The translations under genes and the position numbers were made by a program. A model generated the notes under the pieces. It did no database searches, had not been told where the DNA came from, and worked only from the letters and a program-made list of their open reading frames with translations. Below are positions 1 to 11,121 of a stretch of DNA of 64,000 nt, piece by piece; the stretch's first letter is position 1, and every line of letters begins with the position of its first letter. Origin of the DNA: Persicaria tinctoria. Taxonomy: Eukaryota; Streptophyta; Magnoliopsida; Caryophyllales; Polygonaceae. The stretch lies in contig JBANSL010000004.1 of NCBI GenBank assembly GCA_037127255.1, forward strand, positions 29,292,467 to 29,356,466. The letters are read 5' to 3'.

Positions 1-700
1 ACTTTTTTTTATATCTGTAGTAGTGATCCACTTTTTGTCTAAGTTATTCATTGATTTGTAGATTGATTTTAAGAAATGTTATTTTGTTGAGATTGTATTT
101 GTAATTTCATGGATTAGAGCATGCAGATTTGTGATGCTTAAGAGGAAGATTCATTACTGATGCTTTGTCAAATGCTTTTTTTTATTTGTCTTGTGTCTTT
201 TTTTTTTGGGTCGACTTGTCTTGTGTCTTCTTAGATTGTTTGTGAAATGCTTTTTTGATTTTTCTAATGGCTGCATTCATGTCGGCATCCTCATTTTAGT
301 TGCCATATTCCTTTAGCAGGTTGCTTTGACACTTGGATCTTGTAATGCGAGCTTTTATTGAAGAATTTGAAATGGAGATGATGCAATCACATTTTCCTTG
401 ATCGATGCAATCAGATACATACATGACACAAGACAATGAAATAAGAAACCGAGTTTTAACTTACTGCATAGTGTGATGGGGTTTGCTGATGTGCAATGCA
501 CCCTTGCTCGACTGCTGCATTGCAAGTGTGGGGGTCTTAGGCTGTGTACCTTTCGACCCTTGACTTGGAACCCAGGCTTTCAAAATTAGATTTTGTACAT
601 ATTTTATCTTGTACAGATTTCAGATTACAAATTTCAGATTTACTTCAGTTTGATGTTTACATATTTTTGTACAGTTGTTAGCTTACAGATTTTTGTATAG
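1..700. other. Non-coding, no gene seen
   Basis: AT-rich sequence with homopolymer runs. No ORF with recognisable protein similarity. A stretch near 527-583 reads a little like a plant SINE body, but I cannot delimit an element. Confidence 0.4.
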
Positions 701-725
701 ATGTCAGCTTATAGATTACAATCTT

Positions 726-744
726 GCTGACATCCGGTGTCAGC
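726..744. repeat. Short palindrome GCTGACA..TGTCAGC
   Basis: Seven-base arms GCTGACA and TGTCAGC flank a 5-base loop. Related hairpins with arms GCTGACACC lie at 2163-2189 and 4647-4673, so this looks like one member of a family of small inverted repeats in the first 5 kb. Confidence 0.5.
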
Positions 745-754
745 AGTTTCAATT

Positions 755-1900
755 TGCATAACAGATTGTTACATTTGCATAACAGATTTTTATATGTGCA
801 TATCATGAAGTTATATTTGCATAACAGTAACTTATATTTGCACAACATAAACTTCTTATTTTTCAACTTTAAAAAAAAAAAAAAATTGCTTGTTTTTTAA
901 TTGGATTTGCGACTCCAGGTTGATTTGCGACTCTCACCCATGTTCTCATCCATTGTCTCTCCTTTGTTTATCTATTTATTTGGTCGAAGACTCGAAATCG
1001 ATTTACTAATTCTTGTTTATGCCAATTTTAATCCTAATGTCAAACTTCTTGATTGTCTTTTTAAACCGCAGGTTCCTCTTTTTTTTTTTGGCTGGCAAAG
1101 TGGAGAAGCAGTAGGGAAGCAAGAAATACATCTCAAAATAGATACATTGGATTTAGGATGTGGAAACTGAACCTGTAACATTTTTTAGGATTCATTTTTT
1201 AGGATTCACTCTAAGGCCGAACTTCATAATCCACAGGATCTCTTGCTGAAGTGGCCACTTCATTTTCTAACTCAATCCCAGTAGCAACGATCTGAAGGCT
1301 TAGCTTTTCTGCGTCCAACACCTACTCAACTTCACAAAATATGTATATTAATTCCCTCTGAGCTTGAGCTTGAGCATGAGGTTGAGCTCGAAAATATTGA
1401 TATAAGCAATACTTTATAATAAAATTATACAACTTTGATTCACCAAAGTAACAAGTAACTAAAATATTTGCATATCATAATAAGTTACCAAATTTAAAAT
1501 ACTTTATAATAATTTGATTCACCAAATTATACAACTTTGATTCACCAAATTATACAACTTTGATATAAGCAATACTTTATAATATAATTTGATTCACCAA
1601 ATTATACAACTTTGATTCACCAAAGTAACAAGTTACCAAATTTAAAATAACAAGTAACTAAAATATTATAATAATGATAATTAAAGGGTACGTAAATATT
1701 TGCATATCATAATTATATATTTGCATATCATCGATTTATAATTGCATATCATACTTTTACACTTTTATACTTGCATAATATAATCATACATTTGTTGCAC
1801 AACATCAATTTGTATTTTCACAACTTATATTTATTTACTAAAAATTAAAATCTAAGTATTAGATATAAATAATCGTATATTTGCCCAACGTGAATTAACC
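755..1900. repeat. Low-complexity region with recurring TTTGCATA-type words
   Basis: Variants of 'ATATTTGCATAACA' or 'TTTGCATATCAT' recur many times (about 755-850 and 1440-1900), with near-duplicated blocks around 'CAAATTATACAACTTTGAT' at about 1510-1640. A similar 'TTGCACATCAAACTCAG' repeat occurs at 4225-4440. No coding content. It resembles subterminal repeats of a DNA transposon, but I could not find matching termini. Confidence 0.45.
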
Positions 1901-2162
1901 TATGCATATAGCTCCATTAGCAGCAGCTGGCATGAACTTTTATGCTCAAGCCTATCCATTTGCTATAGTTCCTATGCATTCAAATATAATCCCAAAGGGA
2001 CTGAGTTCGTATGCATTCAAATATAATCCCATAGGAACTGAGTTCGTAGACCAACCCAAAATCCATAAACACTAGTTATAAATCAAATAGCATACTCATT
2101 GAGCTTCTACATGCAACAAATGTTTTCAATAGAAACTCAATTCAACCTATCCATGTGTTAGT

Positions 2163-2189
2163 GCTGACACCTTTATTAGGGGTGTCAGC
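2163..2189. repeat. Palindrome GCTGACACC..GGTGTCAGC
   Basis: Perfect 9-bp arms (2163-2171 and 2181-2189) with a 9-base loop. The surrounding ~50 bp recurs at 4622-4680 with one arm mismatch, so the hairpin was duplicated with its flanks. Confidence 0.6.
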
Positions 2190-2465
2190 AACATTGTTTC
2201 TCCCAAGATCCAGCCTCAAGGGAGAATCAACCAGCTAAATGCTTTTGATTCAAGGTATTTCTGGGAAGTTTTTTCATGAAAAAATACAATAGATTATATA
2301 AGCATAAATGATTCATCGCATTCAAGTAAATGAATGTATAGTGTATACCTTGCTCTCTCTTTCCCAAGATCCAGCCTCTCCCGGTGCAGCCAACCCAACT
2401 GAGGCTCCTGATAACCATCAGTCCTGTTTGTGTAGCTGCAAAAGGCAAGAAATATTTGAATTGCA

Positions 2466-2567
2466 GATCATTGCACTGTATTAGATAAGAGAAACAAATT
2501 CTACTGTCAGCAGTTGGCAGTTCTAATCCTACTGTCAGCAGTTGGCAGTTCAAGGTGATGTCTATTT
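2466..2567. repeat. Duplicated segment with CAGTTGGCAGTT tandem units (copy 1)
   Basis: This ~100-bp block, from 'GATCATTGCACTGTATTAG' to 'GGTGATGTCTATT', recurs at 3957-4085. It contains two ~27-bp tandem units around 'CTACTGTCAGCAGTTGGCAG'; the second copy has three. A unit-number difference between dispersed copies suggests slippage after duplication. Confidence 0.7.
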
Positions 2568-2579
2568 CAGTGAAAGGAA

Positions 2580-3560
2580 AGTATAATGGATAGATTGACA
2601 ACAACTTTTTCACGACATAAAGCAATAACGTATCGAAATTCGTCACTACCAATTCATAAGCCATGAGTGCAACAGGGTAAGATAATTGAGTTCAAAGTAT
2701 ATGAACTTTTCACTGTGAGTCGGCTTTCAACAACAAACAGCTCCAGAGAAAACATTTGAACCATTCGAATATGTTGCATGGAATATCAAGTATTTGGACT
2801 TTCTAAGTTCTTGATGACTCCCTTTGTTTTAGTAGTGAAAAACTACTTTCCTCTAAACCCACTAGAGTTCTTACCTTAACCCAAGTAAGGCCTATAAATA
2901 GATCTCCTGGACTTTTCTCCTCTAAAACAAGAAGGAAACAACTCGTGTACCGAAGATTTATAAGTTCAAATCTAAGGGCGTGCATCACCTAGGCCAAAGC
3001 CTAAAATTGTAAAGCTAAAATAATAAGTTGTTTTCTGGGTTTGGAAATGTGTAGATTTTAACGAATGGGAATCCTATGATTACTTTGATATTTTTTTTTT
3101 ACAGAATTTTTTTTCCCTTTTCAATTGTTACTTGCACAAGATGATCAAAGTTTCCCTTACTAGGAAGAAATATGCATATGCAGATAAACCATAAGGTAAA
3201 AAGACAATTCTTGCCCGCTTAAGCTATTACGAGGATTCTCCTGAATTTTTTCATACTCTTTGACAATCAGTGACACCAAGGCTTCAAGTAAACATAGCAT
3301 TTGATATGGAATAAATTCAACATCAAGTTATCATCCACTGTCCTCTGAATAATCATATTTTTATGAAAAGTTGGGACATCAAAAATCAATTAATGTATAA
3401 GGCAAACAAATTCAGATTCCATGTCAAACAACAACTTTGCATTGAAAATTTAAATTGATAAGTTTATAACAACCATGAAGGGATCTGTACCCCACAGCCT
3501 CCAGGAAGGTGTCACATTAAGAGTATTAATATTTAGGTTTGGTGAAACAAGACTATAGAA
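2580..3560. other. Non-coding, no gene seen
   Basis: AT-rich; no recognisable product on either strand. A possible acceptor-like site followed by an open stretch lies on minus near 2385-2440 but encodes nothing I recognise. Confidence 0.35.
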
Positions 3561-3706
3561 TTATACAGTATATTTATTGGCATTTACACCATGGATGACA
3601 GTGTAATCTTCCAAACATATTGCTTCTCCTCGACAGTAAATAAGTAACCGTGAAATGGGAAAGGTATCAAATTGGGGGGTTTGGGAGAAGGAAGTGGGTA
3701 TGTTAC

Positions 3707-3945
3707 CTCTATTTGGCTGTCGTTTATTAATCGTATATCCACCTATATAACCAGCAGACCCTTTAACAGAAACATCTGAAGCTGCATTTCCAAGCCCATA
3801 ACTGAAGGAACTAGAAGCATCCCTCTCAGGGGTTGCTGATCTCCAGGTAGAGTCCCCATAGATTGGAGAACCGCCATACAAGTCTGAAAATGCCTCATCA
3901 TAACCCCCATTTGGAGAAGCATATGTCGATGATGATTTGGAGAAG
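3707..3945 (-). pseudogene. hnRNP-like RNA-binding protein, C-terminal exon fragment
   Basis: On minus, from about 3945 to a splice donor at 3707/3706 (AGAG|GTAACA), the frame encodes a Gly/Ser/Tyr-rich tail with 'GYDEAFSDLYGG', 'YGDSTWRS', 'YGLGNAASDV' and 'AGYIGGYTINKRQPNRG'. This resembles the C-terminal tail of plant two-RRM hnRNP1/Musashi-like proteins, which act in nuclear RNA binding. No RRM exon or terminal exon was found nearby, so this is a gene fragment. Its upstream edge abuts a 26-bp tandem duplication (about 3918-3960) and then repeat copy 2 at 3957. It could have been captured by a transposon. Family assignment is from memory of the tail motif. Confidence 0.6.
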
Positions 3946-3956
3946 CATATGTCGAT

Positions 3957-4085
3957 GATCATTGCACTGTGTTAGATAAGAGAAACAAATTCTACTGTCA
4001 GCAGTTGGCAGTTCTAATCCTACTGTCAGTAATTGGCAGTTCTAATCCTACTGTCGGCAGTTGCCAGTTCAAGGTGATGTCTATT
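3957..4085. repeat. Duplicated segment with CAGTTGGCAGTT tandem units (copy 2)
   Basis: Second copy of the 2466-2567 block, in the same orientation, with three tandem units instead of two. It directly abuts the hnRNP-like exon fragment. Confidence 0.7.
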
Positions 4086-4224
4086 AGATATAACCATAAT
4101 ACAAAAGTAAGAGCTTCCCTACGTAAAAAATTCAAACTACTACGAGAGACCAGGACATTAAACTTACTGTGCACTTTTCAGAGAAGAAAAGTAAATCGTC
4201 ACTGTATTTCGTGGCTGGGAAATT

Positions 4225-4440
4225 GCACATCAAACTCAGGGTTAGGAGACAAAAAGTGCAATACCTTATAATTGCACATCATACTCAGCTGCTTCCTACT
4301 AGTGCAATAACTAACACACCAAAAAGTGTTGACATCACCTTATAATTGCACATCAAACTCAGGGTTAGGAGACAACAAGTGCAATACCTAACACATCAAA
4401 AAGTGTTGACATCACCTTATATTTGCACATCTAACTCAGC
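4225..4440. repeat. Tandem repeat, unit about 90 bp
   Basis: 'TTGCACATCAAACTCAGGG' and 'AAAAGTGTTGACATCACC' recur in order two to three times. No coding potential. Confidence 0.6.
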
Positions 4441-4646
4441 TATAGTGAGGTCGTGCTATTTCAGTTATATCAGAAATACTAGAAGCTTAAATAAATTCCA
4501 GTCAGGGTTATGAGACAACGAGTTACCTCTGGAAAATGATGCTTGCAAAACCAAGCCATACAAGCGAAATAAGCACTAGGAGGAGCAAAATAACTGATAA
4601 ACTACTGGTTAGCAAGAAACTCAATTCAACTTATCCATGTGTTAGT

Positions 4647-4673
4647 GCTGACACCCTTATTAGGGGTGTCAAC
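4647..4673. repeat. Palindrome GCTGACACC..GGTGTCAAC
   Basis: Second copy of the 2163 hairpin, with one mismatch in the right arm; flanks also match. Confidence 0.55.
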
Positions 4674-4689
4674 AACATTTTGTTCCCTA

Positions 4690-5560
4690 ATCAGATGCTT
4701 ACCGTGAAGATGCATATCCCTAATCATATGCGGATATGAATTCTGAAATCTACCAATCTAAGCTTAAAAATAGTATAAAAAAGGGGCCTATAATCCTTCA
4801 TGTAGCTGCACTCGGTTCCTTCAAAGTACCACTCGAATCCCTCAGCTGACGCAACATCAATCTAAGGTATCTCTTTAGAAGCTATGTGGTGACAGGAGCT
4901 TGAAAGATCATAGTGTATTGTTGAAATCAAATACCCTAAAGTTCATCAAATTCTTTTTAGTTTCTCACCTCCAATCCTCTGTAAGAAGATATGTCCTACT
5001 CTCTCGGTTGGCCTTCTTTCCTTCCTCGTCTTCTGATGATCGGCTTATGCTGCTGTTGTTCTCCATTGCTTAGCTGGGGAACGATCTTCAATGGGTGTGC
5101 TTCTGATGACAGGGAAGTAGTATCAGTTATGAATTCACCCAGATAAAAACAAATAAATGTACGACACAGAAGAAGGTGGGTGTTGTACATTTTGATCATT
5201 TATTCGGTTTTGAGTTGAATCATACAGCTAAAAGTTTCAATTTTAGCTTTAGATGTTCCTTAACTCTTTTTGATAACAACCTCATAATTATATCCCCATC
5301 TGGACTCTGCACCACACCACAAACACAAAATACATTTTTACAATACGAACACCAAATTCCTCAACTCAAAACAAATAACAACCATTCAGTAATTCAGTGG
5401 TCTATGACAACACTAAATTTCAGTCAACATGGAGATAAGTTGCAGAATCAAGGTGTAACATTAAAGCAACAAGAATTAAGAAAAGAAAACCAAACAAATG
5501 TCTCCCAAAAAAGGGGATTTTTTCAGCAGTAAAATTATAACACACAGAGAAAAGGGGGAA
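4690..5560. other. Non-coding, no gene recognised
   Basis: A minus-strand open stretch at 4996-5199 has no recognisable motif. It sits where a second neprosin exon would be expected but does not encode the conserved neprosin segment. Confidence 0.35.
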
Positions 5561-5562
5561 AC

Positions 5563-5730
5563 CTGAAAAGACGTAATGGCCGGCTTGTTCAAGCGATTAA
5601 GGTGCTTCTGAACCTCAAGCCTCAGGTGGGAGGAAGACGGCAATCTAGCAGCGCAAGTCAGAGGAATTGACACAACACATAAGAAGAAAGCCATTGCGGG
5701 CGCTCTCCTCCGGCTAATCTGCGCTTCCAT
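5563..5730 (-). pseudogene. Neprosin/DUF239-like first exon fragment
   Basis: Minus-strand ATG at 5730 opens a 56-codon exon ending at a donor (TTTCAG|GTTTCC) at 5563/5562. It encodes a hydrophobic signal-like segment (AFFLCVVSIPLTCAA) followed by 'LEVQKHLNRLNKPAITSF', which matches the start of the neprosin activation peptide (family pattern HLxRLNKPAxKSI). Plant neprosin-family proteins are secreted and carry a C-terminal putative peptidase domain. The next conserved block (a PDGDIIDC-like motif) is absent from the 5 kb downstream, so only exon 1 and perhaps its GC-rich 5' UTR/promoter (5731-5950) survive. Same orientation as the hnRNP fragment 1.6 kb away. Confidence 0.6.
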
Positions 5731-6099
5731 CTTCGGTGAAGTTTCTTCGGGAAGGAGAGAGAAGAGGGTGAGGAAGCTTGTGCATCCGCCACCGCCTACG
5801 CAAACGCATCCGGACGCCGGTGCTGACAGCCGTCCACCGGGAGGAAGGGGATTGAGAACAGGAGGATGAGGAAACGGCGGCGACAAAGAGAGAGAGCAAA
5901 GGTCTGGATTGGGAACATGAGGATGAGGCATCGGGAGAAACGGGATAAAGATGTCAGCAGAGTTTAATTCCGTTAGATGGGATTGGACACTTTTGCAAAT
6001 TTTTCAATTATGTGGATACTCCTCTAATTTAGACAATTTTTATGGATATTTCACAAACTGCCCCAAAATTAAATATACTATAAACTAAAATTCGGGTTT

Positions 6100-6248
6100 T
6101 TTTTTCTGTTTAACCGAACCAAAAATCGAAAAAAAAAATTCATTGAACCAAAAACCTAAACTGAAACACTTAGGCTCGGTTTAGGTTCAGTTTTTTCGAC
6201 CCGGTTCGGTTTAAAATTTCGGTTCGAACCGATTTTTGCACAACCCTA
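6100..6248. repeat. GGTTCG-rich transposon end (hAT-like, one end only)
   Basis: Repeated 'GGTTCGGTTT' and 'TTCGGTTCGAACCG' words lead to a terminus that on minus reads 'TAGGGTTGTGCAAAAATCGG'. This resembles the TAGGG-type ends of plant hAT-like non-autonomous elements. No partner end or target duplication was found. Confidence 0.35.
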
Positions 6249-6423
6249 CTACAAATGACATTTTCGCCCTTCCCTTTTTAATTTAACCATTGTTCTTCAT
6301 TCCCATTTTTAATTTGACCCTTGATCATTGACCGCTCAAGGTCAGTAACTTTGGTGACACATGTGTGTTGACAAAAATATTTGTTGGTGATAATTTTTTT
6401 TACAGTTTTTTTACGAGATCAAT

Positions 6424-6668
6424 GTCACCACCCTTATCAGTGGTGACAACTTTTTTTTTGTGACAGCTTGTTTTACAGTTTTTTTTTTTACGAAGTCACC
6501 GTCACCACCCTTATCAGTGGTGACATTGTTGGTGACAACTTTATTTATAACCGCTTTGTTTTTACAGTTTTTTCATGAGGTCGCTATCACCACCCTTATC
6601 AGTGGTGATACCTTTTTTTATAATTTTTTAACGAGGTACGTGTCACTTGATCCCTTATTAGTGATGAG
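6424..6668. repeat. Four hairpin repeats GTCACCAC..GTGGTGAC
   Basis: Perfect 8-bp arms GTCACCAC/GTGGTGAC around CCTTATCA occur at 6424-6447 and 6501-6524. A slightly changed copy is at 6586-6609 and a decayed one at about 6641-6668. They are separated by T-rich spacers with 'TTTTTACAGTTTTTT'. Tandem hairpin units, non-coding. Confidence 0.7.
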
Positions 6669-6689
6669 ACTGTTGGTAACATATTATTA

Positions 6690-7163
6690 AATACTAAAAA
6701 AGCACCAAGAACAATAATTCACAATTGAAATAGACAAAACCGGGAGATTACAAGGATATTTGTAAGCATAAATAATATACTGTACGTTCAACTTACTGCA
6801 GCATACTGGCTTTAGCACTAAAAGAAGACAAAAATGCCACAAATTCCTTAAAATTCAAGCCATCCACCATCTTTAAATCCTTTGTTCACAAAAAAAATAA
6901 CCATATTTGATGGTAAAAGAAAGCAGAATAGTAGGAAGGCTGGAATAAACAAACAACTGAAAGCAATGAAGGCTTATGTTTCTAAAATTGATGAATGAAA
7001 AATCCTTCTTTTGTAACTATAAACATCTAACAGAGAACGGTCTTCTGGCTTTAACTTTCGACCTTGTTATCAAACTTTCATATCATACTGAAGCAATTCT
7101 TATGAAAGGATATCAAATTGTGCACCATAAAATGAGAAAAGTAAATTAGAATTTGAGTACCTG
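6690..7163. other. Non-coding, no gene seen
   Basis: AT-rich flank left of the CACTA element; no protein or repeat recognised. Confidence 0.4.
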
Positions 7164-7443
7164 ATACACTACAAAAAAAAAAATTGTTTTAGAAACGGCA
7201 CTATACCGTCGCAAAATCTAGGTTTTCCGTCGCTAAAAAGTATTTGCTACGGCGATGCGACGGCAAATCAAGGGTCGCTAGCACTGGGGTGGCAAAAAAT
7301 CTTTAGTGACGGAAATCACCGTAGCAAATATTTTTTTCCCGCCTTTTTCCCATGTGGTACAACATGACCTTTTTGTGACAGTAAATATGCCATTGTTAAG
7401 GGTTATTAATTTTTTTTTTTAAAAGGAAAAATCGTATTATAAT

Positions 7444-7513
7444 AGTCTATGCGGGATTTGAACCCGCATCAATGTGCATTAACACATTGCTCTACTGTTT
7501 GAGCTAATAGGCT
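7444..7513 (-). tRNA. tRNA-like sequence (pseudo-tRNA or SINE head)
   Basis: On minus a 70-nt cloverleaf-like order is visible: acceptor AGCCTAT/ATAGACT with one mismatch, a D-arm GCTC..GAGC, an anticodon stem with an abnormal 8-base loop, and a T-arm GCGGG TTCAAAT CCCGC containing a good B box. The irregular anticodon loop and its location inside a CACTA element argue for a pseudogene or a tRNA-derived SINE head rather than a working tRNA. Confidence 0.4.
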
Positions 7514-8069
7514 TAAATTAACAAGAGCTATAATATCCTTGAACGAGATTTACAACCACAAAAGTAGAGGTTTTTCATCTATTATTCACCAAACTAGACC
7601 CTAACACTAATTAGAGCATTCTCCATCAATATATTACCTAACCAATCAGTCCCTCACATTCTTGTATACTTGGTTCAGTACACAAGTTTTCCCTTTTTTG
7701 CAAAATAGTAACGTTTGGCTTATGTTCTAACATTGGGAGAGAAATAGAGAGACAATTACCGAGTGATGTACCACAACATAATCTCTAGTCATCGATGTGC
7801 TCAAATCCAACCCGATTAACGAAGATTTTGGAGAGACGTCTTCATCTGTATATTGATGTAGCACATGCCTAGAAAAAGAGAACAAGCACATAAGTAAAGA
7901 CCTAGCAGCTAATAAGAAGGGAAGGGGATAAATTAAGAAAACCCTATAGAATATTTGTAGAGAGATTGTGTTTCAGAACCACAAAAAAGCACTATAAATT
8001 GAGAGTAAAAGATAAAGTAAATACGCATAGAATCACAACAAAGTAGAAACAACTAGATGATAATATGGC

Positions 8070-8192
8070 TCACCATAATTTTGTCAGGTGAAGAGGATCA
8101 TTGAAATTCCCTCCATTATGCACAACTTGATGAGAACCACCTCCAAGAACCTCATCATCTCTGTTCAGATTAGATCCAATCCGCTCGGACAT
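8070..8192 (-). pseudogene. Copia gag N-terminal stub
   Basis: ATG at 8192 (minus) follows a ~650-nt leader. The 40-residue product begins MSERIGSN and includes 'GGNFNDPLHL', like the short polar start of plant Copia gag proteins, then stops at TGA (8072-8070). Truncated where the retrotransposon ends. Confidence 0.5.
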
Positions 8193-8848
8193 GGTTGAAC
8201 ACAACAAAGCAACAAAGCAACTGACGAAAAGAAGACAACAGAACACAAAATTAGGGAAAAATCAGACCTAGCAACTGACGATGATCGAAATCACCGAGAG
8301 ACAATACGTAGCAGACAATCGGACAATATGTAGCAGAAAATCGCACACCAGAACTTTCACAATCGATAACAGACACAGAATTGCAATGTCAGAACAACCG
8401 ACGCAAACAATAACAAGCGAAGCATCATCAGGATCGCAAAATCTCACAATTCACTTCAAGATCAGAACAATTGATGCAAGCGATAATAGACGAAGCAATA
8501 TCTGAAGTACAGAATCTCATAATCGGAGTAATTTCACACCAGAAAATAGAGATCAGAAGCAAAACAAATGAAATAGGCAGCGGAGAGTAGAGTCAAGCGC
8601 AAGAACTTCAATTGAGCAAGCAGAAGTCGGATGAAATAGCTAAATCTGAAGGAATCGGAAGGAAAAAAAACATTCGGAATCTCAATTAAGCAAACTAAGC
8701 AAGCAAAGTCGAGATCAAGGAAGATCAAACACAGAAACTCAGTTACGCATCAGGAAATCGCAGCGAACACTAAATCGCCGGAAAATCAACAATGAGGCGC
8801 AAAACAACAATCAATCACCAAATTGCAACTCCAGACTGCAATATGAGA

Positions 8849-8860
8849 GCTCTAATACCA
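8849..8860 (-). promoter_or_regulatory. Primer-binding site (initiator tRNA-Met type)
   Basis: Minus strand reads TGGTATTAGAGC immediately after the LTR's terminal CA, one base from the canonical TGGTATCAGAGC used by Copia elements. Confidence 0.7.
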
Positions 8861-9279
8861 TGTGAAGAGCACCGAGGAACCCCCATTAATGGTGCTCTTC
8901 TAGATCTCAGGAATCTTATGAAGATTGTGATGAAATCAGTTACCTGGTGTGTGTAAAGCAAGAAAGGTTGTTTTGGGAGAATGTCCCATAAGATGTATAT
9001 TGATCACTTATTCTGTTATGTACAGGATGAGGCTATTTATAATGGAGGTAGTTAGAAGCTGGCATCACTTATCCTACTTCCTTATTACAAAGCTACAACT
9101 ATAACTATCTAGTGATACTACAAAGGAAAAATACAAGATTTTTAGAAAAGTAAAAGTATAAACATAAAGTAAAAGAAAAAAAGAGAAGATACAAATCTCC
9201 AAAGAATTAAATAATAATACGAATATAGTCAAGAGCACTATAAATCTCCAAACTTCAAATGCGCTAAGAATGACTAACA
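8861..9279 (-). repeat. Copia LTR, 419 bp
   Basis: Begins TG (9279) and ends CA (8861) on minus. It has a TATAAATAG box (around 9035-9043) and ends in a hairpin formed by AAGAGCACCATTAATGG and GGTGCTCTTC, which may bear on transcript 3'-end formation or packaging. Confidence 0.65.
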
Positions 9280-9324
9280 TGATTTTGGATTAATGTATAT
9301 ATTGCAATCAGATTTTAACCTTAC

Positions 9325-10285
9325 TTTTGATGGGTTTCCCTGCAAGTTAGCGCAAAGGACAGGCACCACATTCTGAAAATGCGATAATCATGAATTCGGA
9401 ATTCTTGCAGGGATGTTTCAAGGGGCTAAGCAAATCAAAACCGACAAAGATTACCTGGTAGACGAATGATAAAGCTTTGATCGGTATGCTTAGAAGCACA
9501 GCTGCAAAGTTGGGTTTCAAGAGAGCTTTCTAATGGAGTTCACCACTTGCGACCACCTACAGAAGATGAAACAAACGATTAACATCTCTTTCAGTGAGGT
9601 AAAGAGAAGGGAAAATGAAAAGTTGTGTTCTTAGGGTGAAACTTTACCACTAGAGTTGTGAAAGAAGCGAGGATTCCAAACACTAGAGCACCATTAATGG
9701 CACCAAGAAACAACATACTGCAAAAACCAAGAAAGTTGCTGAATTGGTTCATTGAGGACAGCAAAAAGACACAGCGAAAATGGATGGTTCAGTGAGCATT
9801 GTACTCACCTTGAAAAGTAACATATTCCTCCTAATGTGAGTGAAAAGAAGGATGCAACTCCCCATTTGTAAGAACATTTTCGGGCATCAAAGGACAAATA
9901 AATTGTTCAAGTTAGATTTTAATCAACCAAATCAGTTTGAAAAAATATATTAAACTGGAACGTCAATGATGACAGTAAATTTCTAGAACCATAATGCTCG
10001 TTACAACGAGAAACACAATTGTGGTGAGAAATCAAGAAGATAAAGCATATTTTAGAATCAAGGATCATCTTGTCTACAACATAGAAGTGGAACATTTTTA
10101 CATCACACAAGTCGGATGAAAAAAAGTTCATACAGTGGAACATCAAGGTAGTTCGAGAGGATATCCGAAGAGCAAACAACATAGGCTACAAGAAGAGCAT
10201 AGTGTATGAAAATGTATGGCCAGCTGCCCCAGAGAGAAATGTTTGGAATAGAGGAGCTCCAAAAGTAAAACCTCTCATCAAACAT
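9325..10285 (-). pseudogene. Tryptophan/tyrosine permease-like gene fragment carried by CACTA 1
   Basis: Consecutive minus-strand exons splice in phase. One ends at 9809 ('WGVASFFSLTLGGICYFS'); then 9717-9648 ('MLFLGAINGALVFGILASF'); 9556-9455 (starts VVASGELH, ends 'SIPIKALSFVYQ'); and 9372-9325 ('NVVPVLCANLQGNPSK'). Donors are GTGAGT, GTAAAG, GTAATC and GTAAGG. The membrane segments and the ALSFVYQNVVPVLC-type block resemble plant plastid members of the Trp/Tyr permease (HAAAP) family, which move aromatic amino acids. A TAG replaces a codon after GELH, probably Trp. An open hydrophobic stretch at 10285-10103 may be another exon. Upstream exons are uncertain and the real gene is not in this window. 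Non-functional copy. Confidence 0.6.
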
Positions 10286-10299
10286 CTATAAGAGGATCT

Positions 10300-11120
10300 A
10301 TATATAATTACTATCCTTCGGCTAAACATAAAAAGATCCAAATCTTATCATATCATTTCAGGTACTCTAGTTTCAAGCAACCTATACACACTATCATATA
10401 GCATAGGACCAAGAAACAACATATATTTACCAGGCAATTTGGACTGAGTGCCCCAAGAGTTCTCTTAGCCATACACCTAAAACATTATAGGGTAGTTAAA
10501 CTGTTCATTCCTTCAAGGAGACATCAAGAAAACATCAATGAGTTTGTTCTCTACGTTACCGCAAGTAAACAAGTCAATAGACACATAGCTTTGAGATATG
10601 ATAATATATAACACACAAGATTTTGCGCACATGAAAAGCAAGTGAACAAGATTAGTCATTTATTATACCATGTAAACCCAACAAGCAATGCAAGCCACAC
10701 AAAACAAATTATCAAATCCATGAATGTCTAAGTTTCCTCAACTGGATTGCTTTGTTTTCTTCATTACGACAGCTTGAGAAATCTATGAAAGTTTAGGTCC
10801 CTAAAACACTAGGTTCCATAATTAGATAGTTTTTAAGCTAATCTTTCACACTTTTGTTTGATATTTGCATTAAATACGTACAAAGTATGTGCAAATCCAG
10901 TATAAAGAGCACTAGTTCATAGACAGAAAGTGTAGCATTTATAGAAGATATACCGGACTTTGATTAAGAGCCCAGGTAAGGTTCTAGAAGTTCATGGTTC
11001 ACCGCAGCTCCGAGATGGCTTGAATAAGGCTCGACGGCATAGTGTTGGTGACAACCCCCAAACATAGTAGCACTGAAAAGGGAGATAAGGAGGCTGGGAT
11101 GCTTGAATCCCTTCAAGGCC
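10300..11120. other. CACTA 1 interior, probable intron and exon remnants
   Basis: Short open minus stretches at 10410-10480 and 10940-11110 could be further permease exons or introns. Nothing else is recognisable. Confidence 0.35.
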
Positions 11121-11121
11121 T

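Larger units (their letters stand above)
8070..9279 (-). mobile_element. Copia-type retrotransposon, 5' end only, nested in CACTA 1
   Basis: Minus orientation: LTR (9279-8861), primer-binding site, untranslated leader (8848-8193), then the first 40 codons of a gag-like ORF. The rest, and the 3' LTR, are missing, so it is a truncated copy. No target duplication can be tested. Confidence 0.7.

Noticed and set aside
527..583. SINE fragment ('GGGGGTCTTAGGCTGTGTACC')
   Set aside because: Some likeness to plant SINE bodies but no A/B box, tail or target duplication.
7444..7513. Functional tRNA gene
   Set aside because: Abnormal anticodon loop and acceptor mismatch, located inside a transposon.
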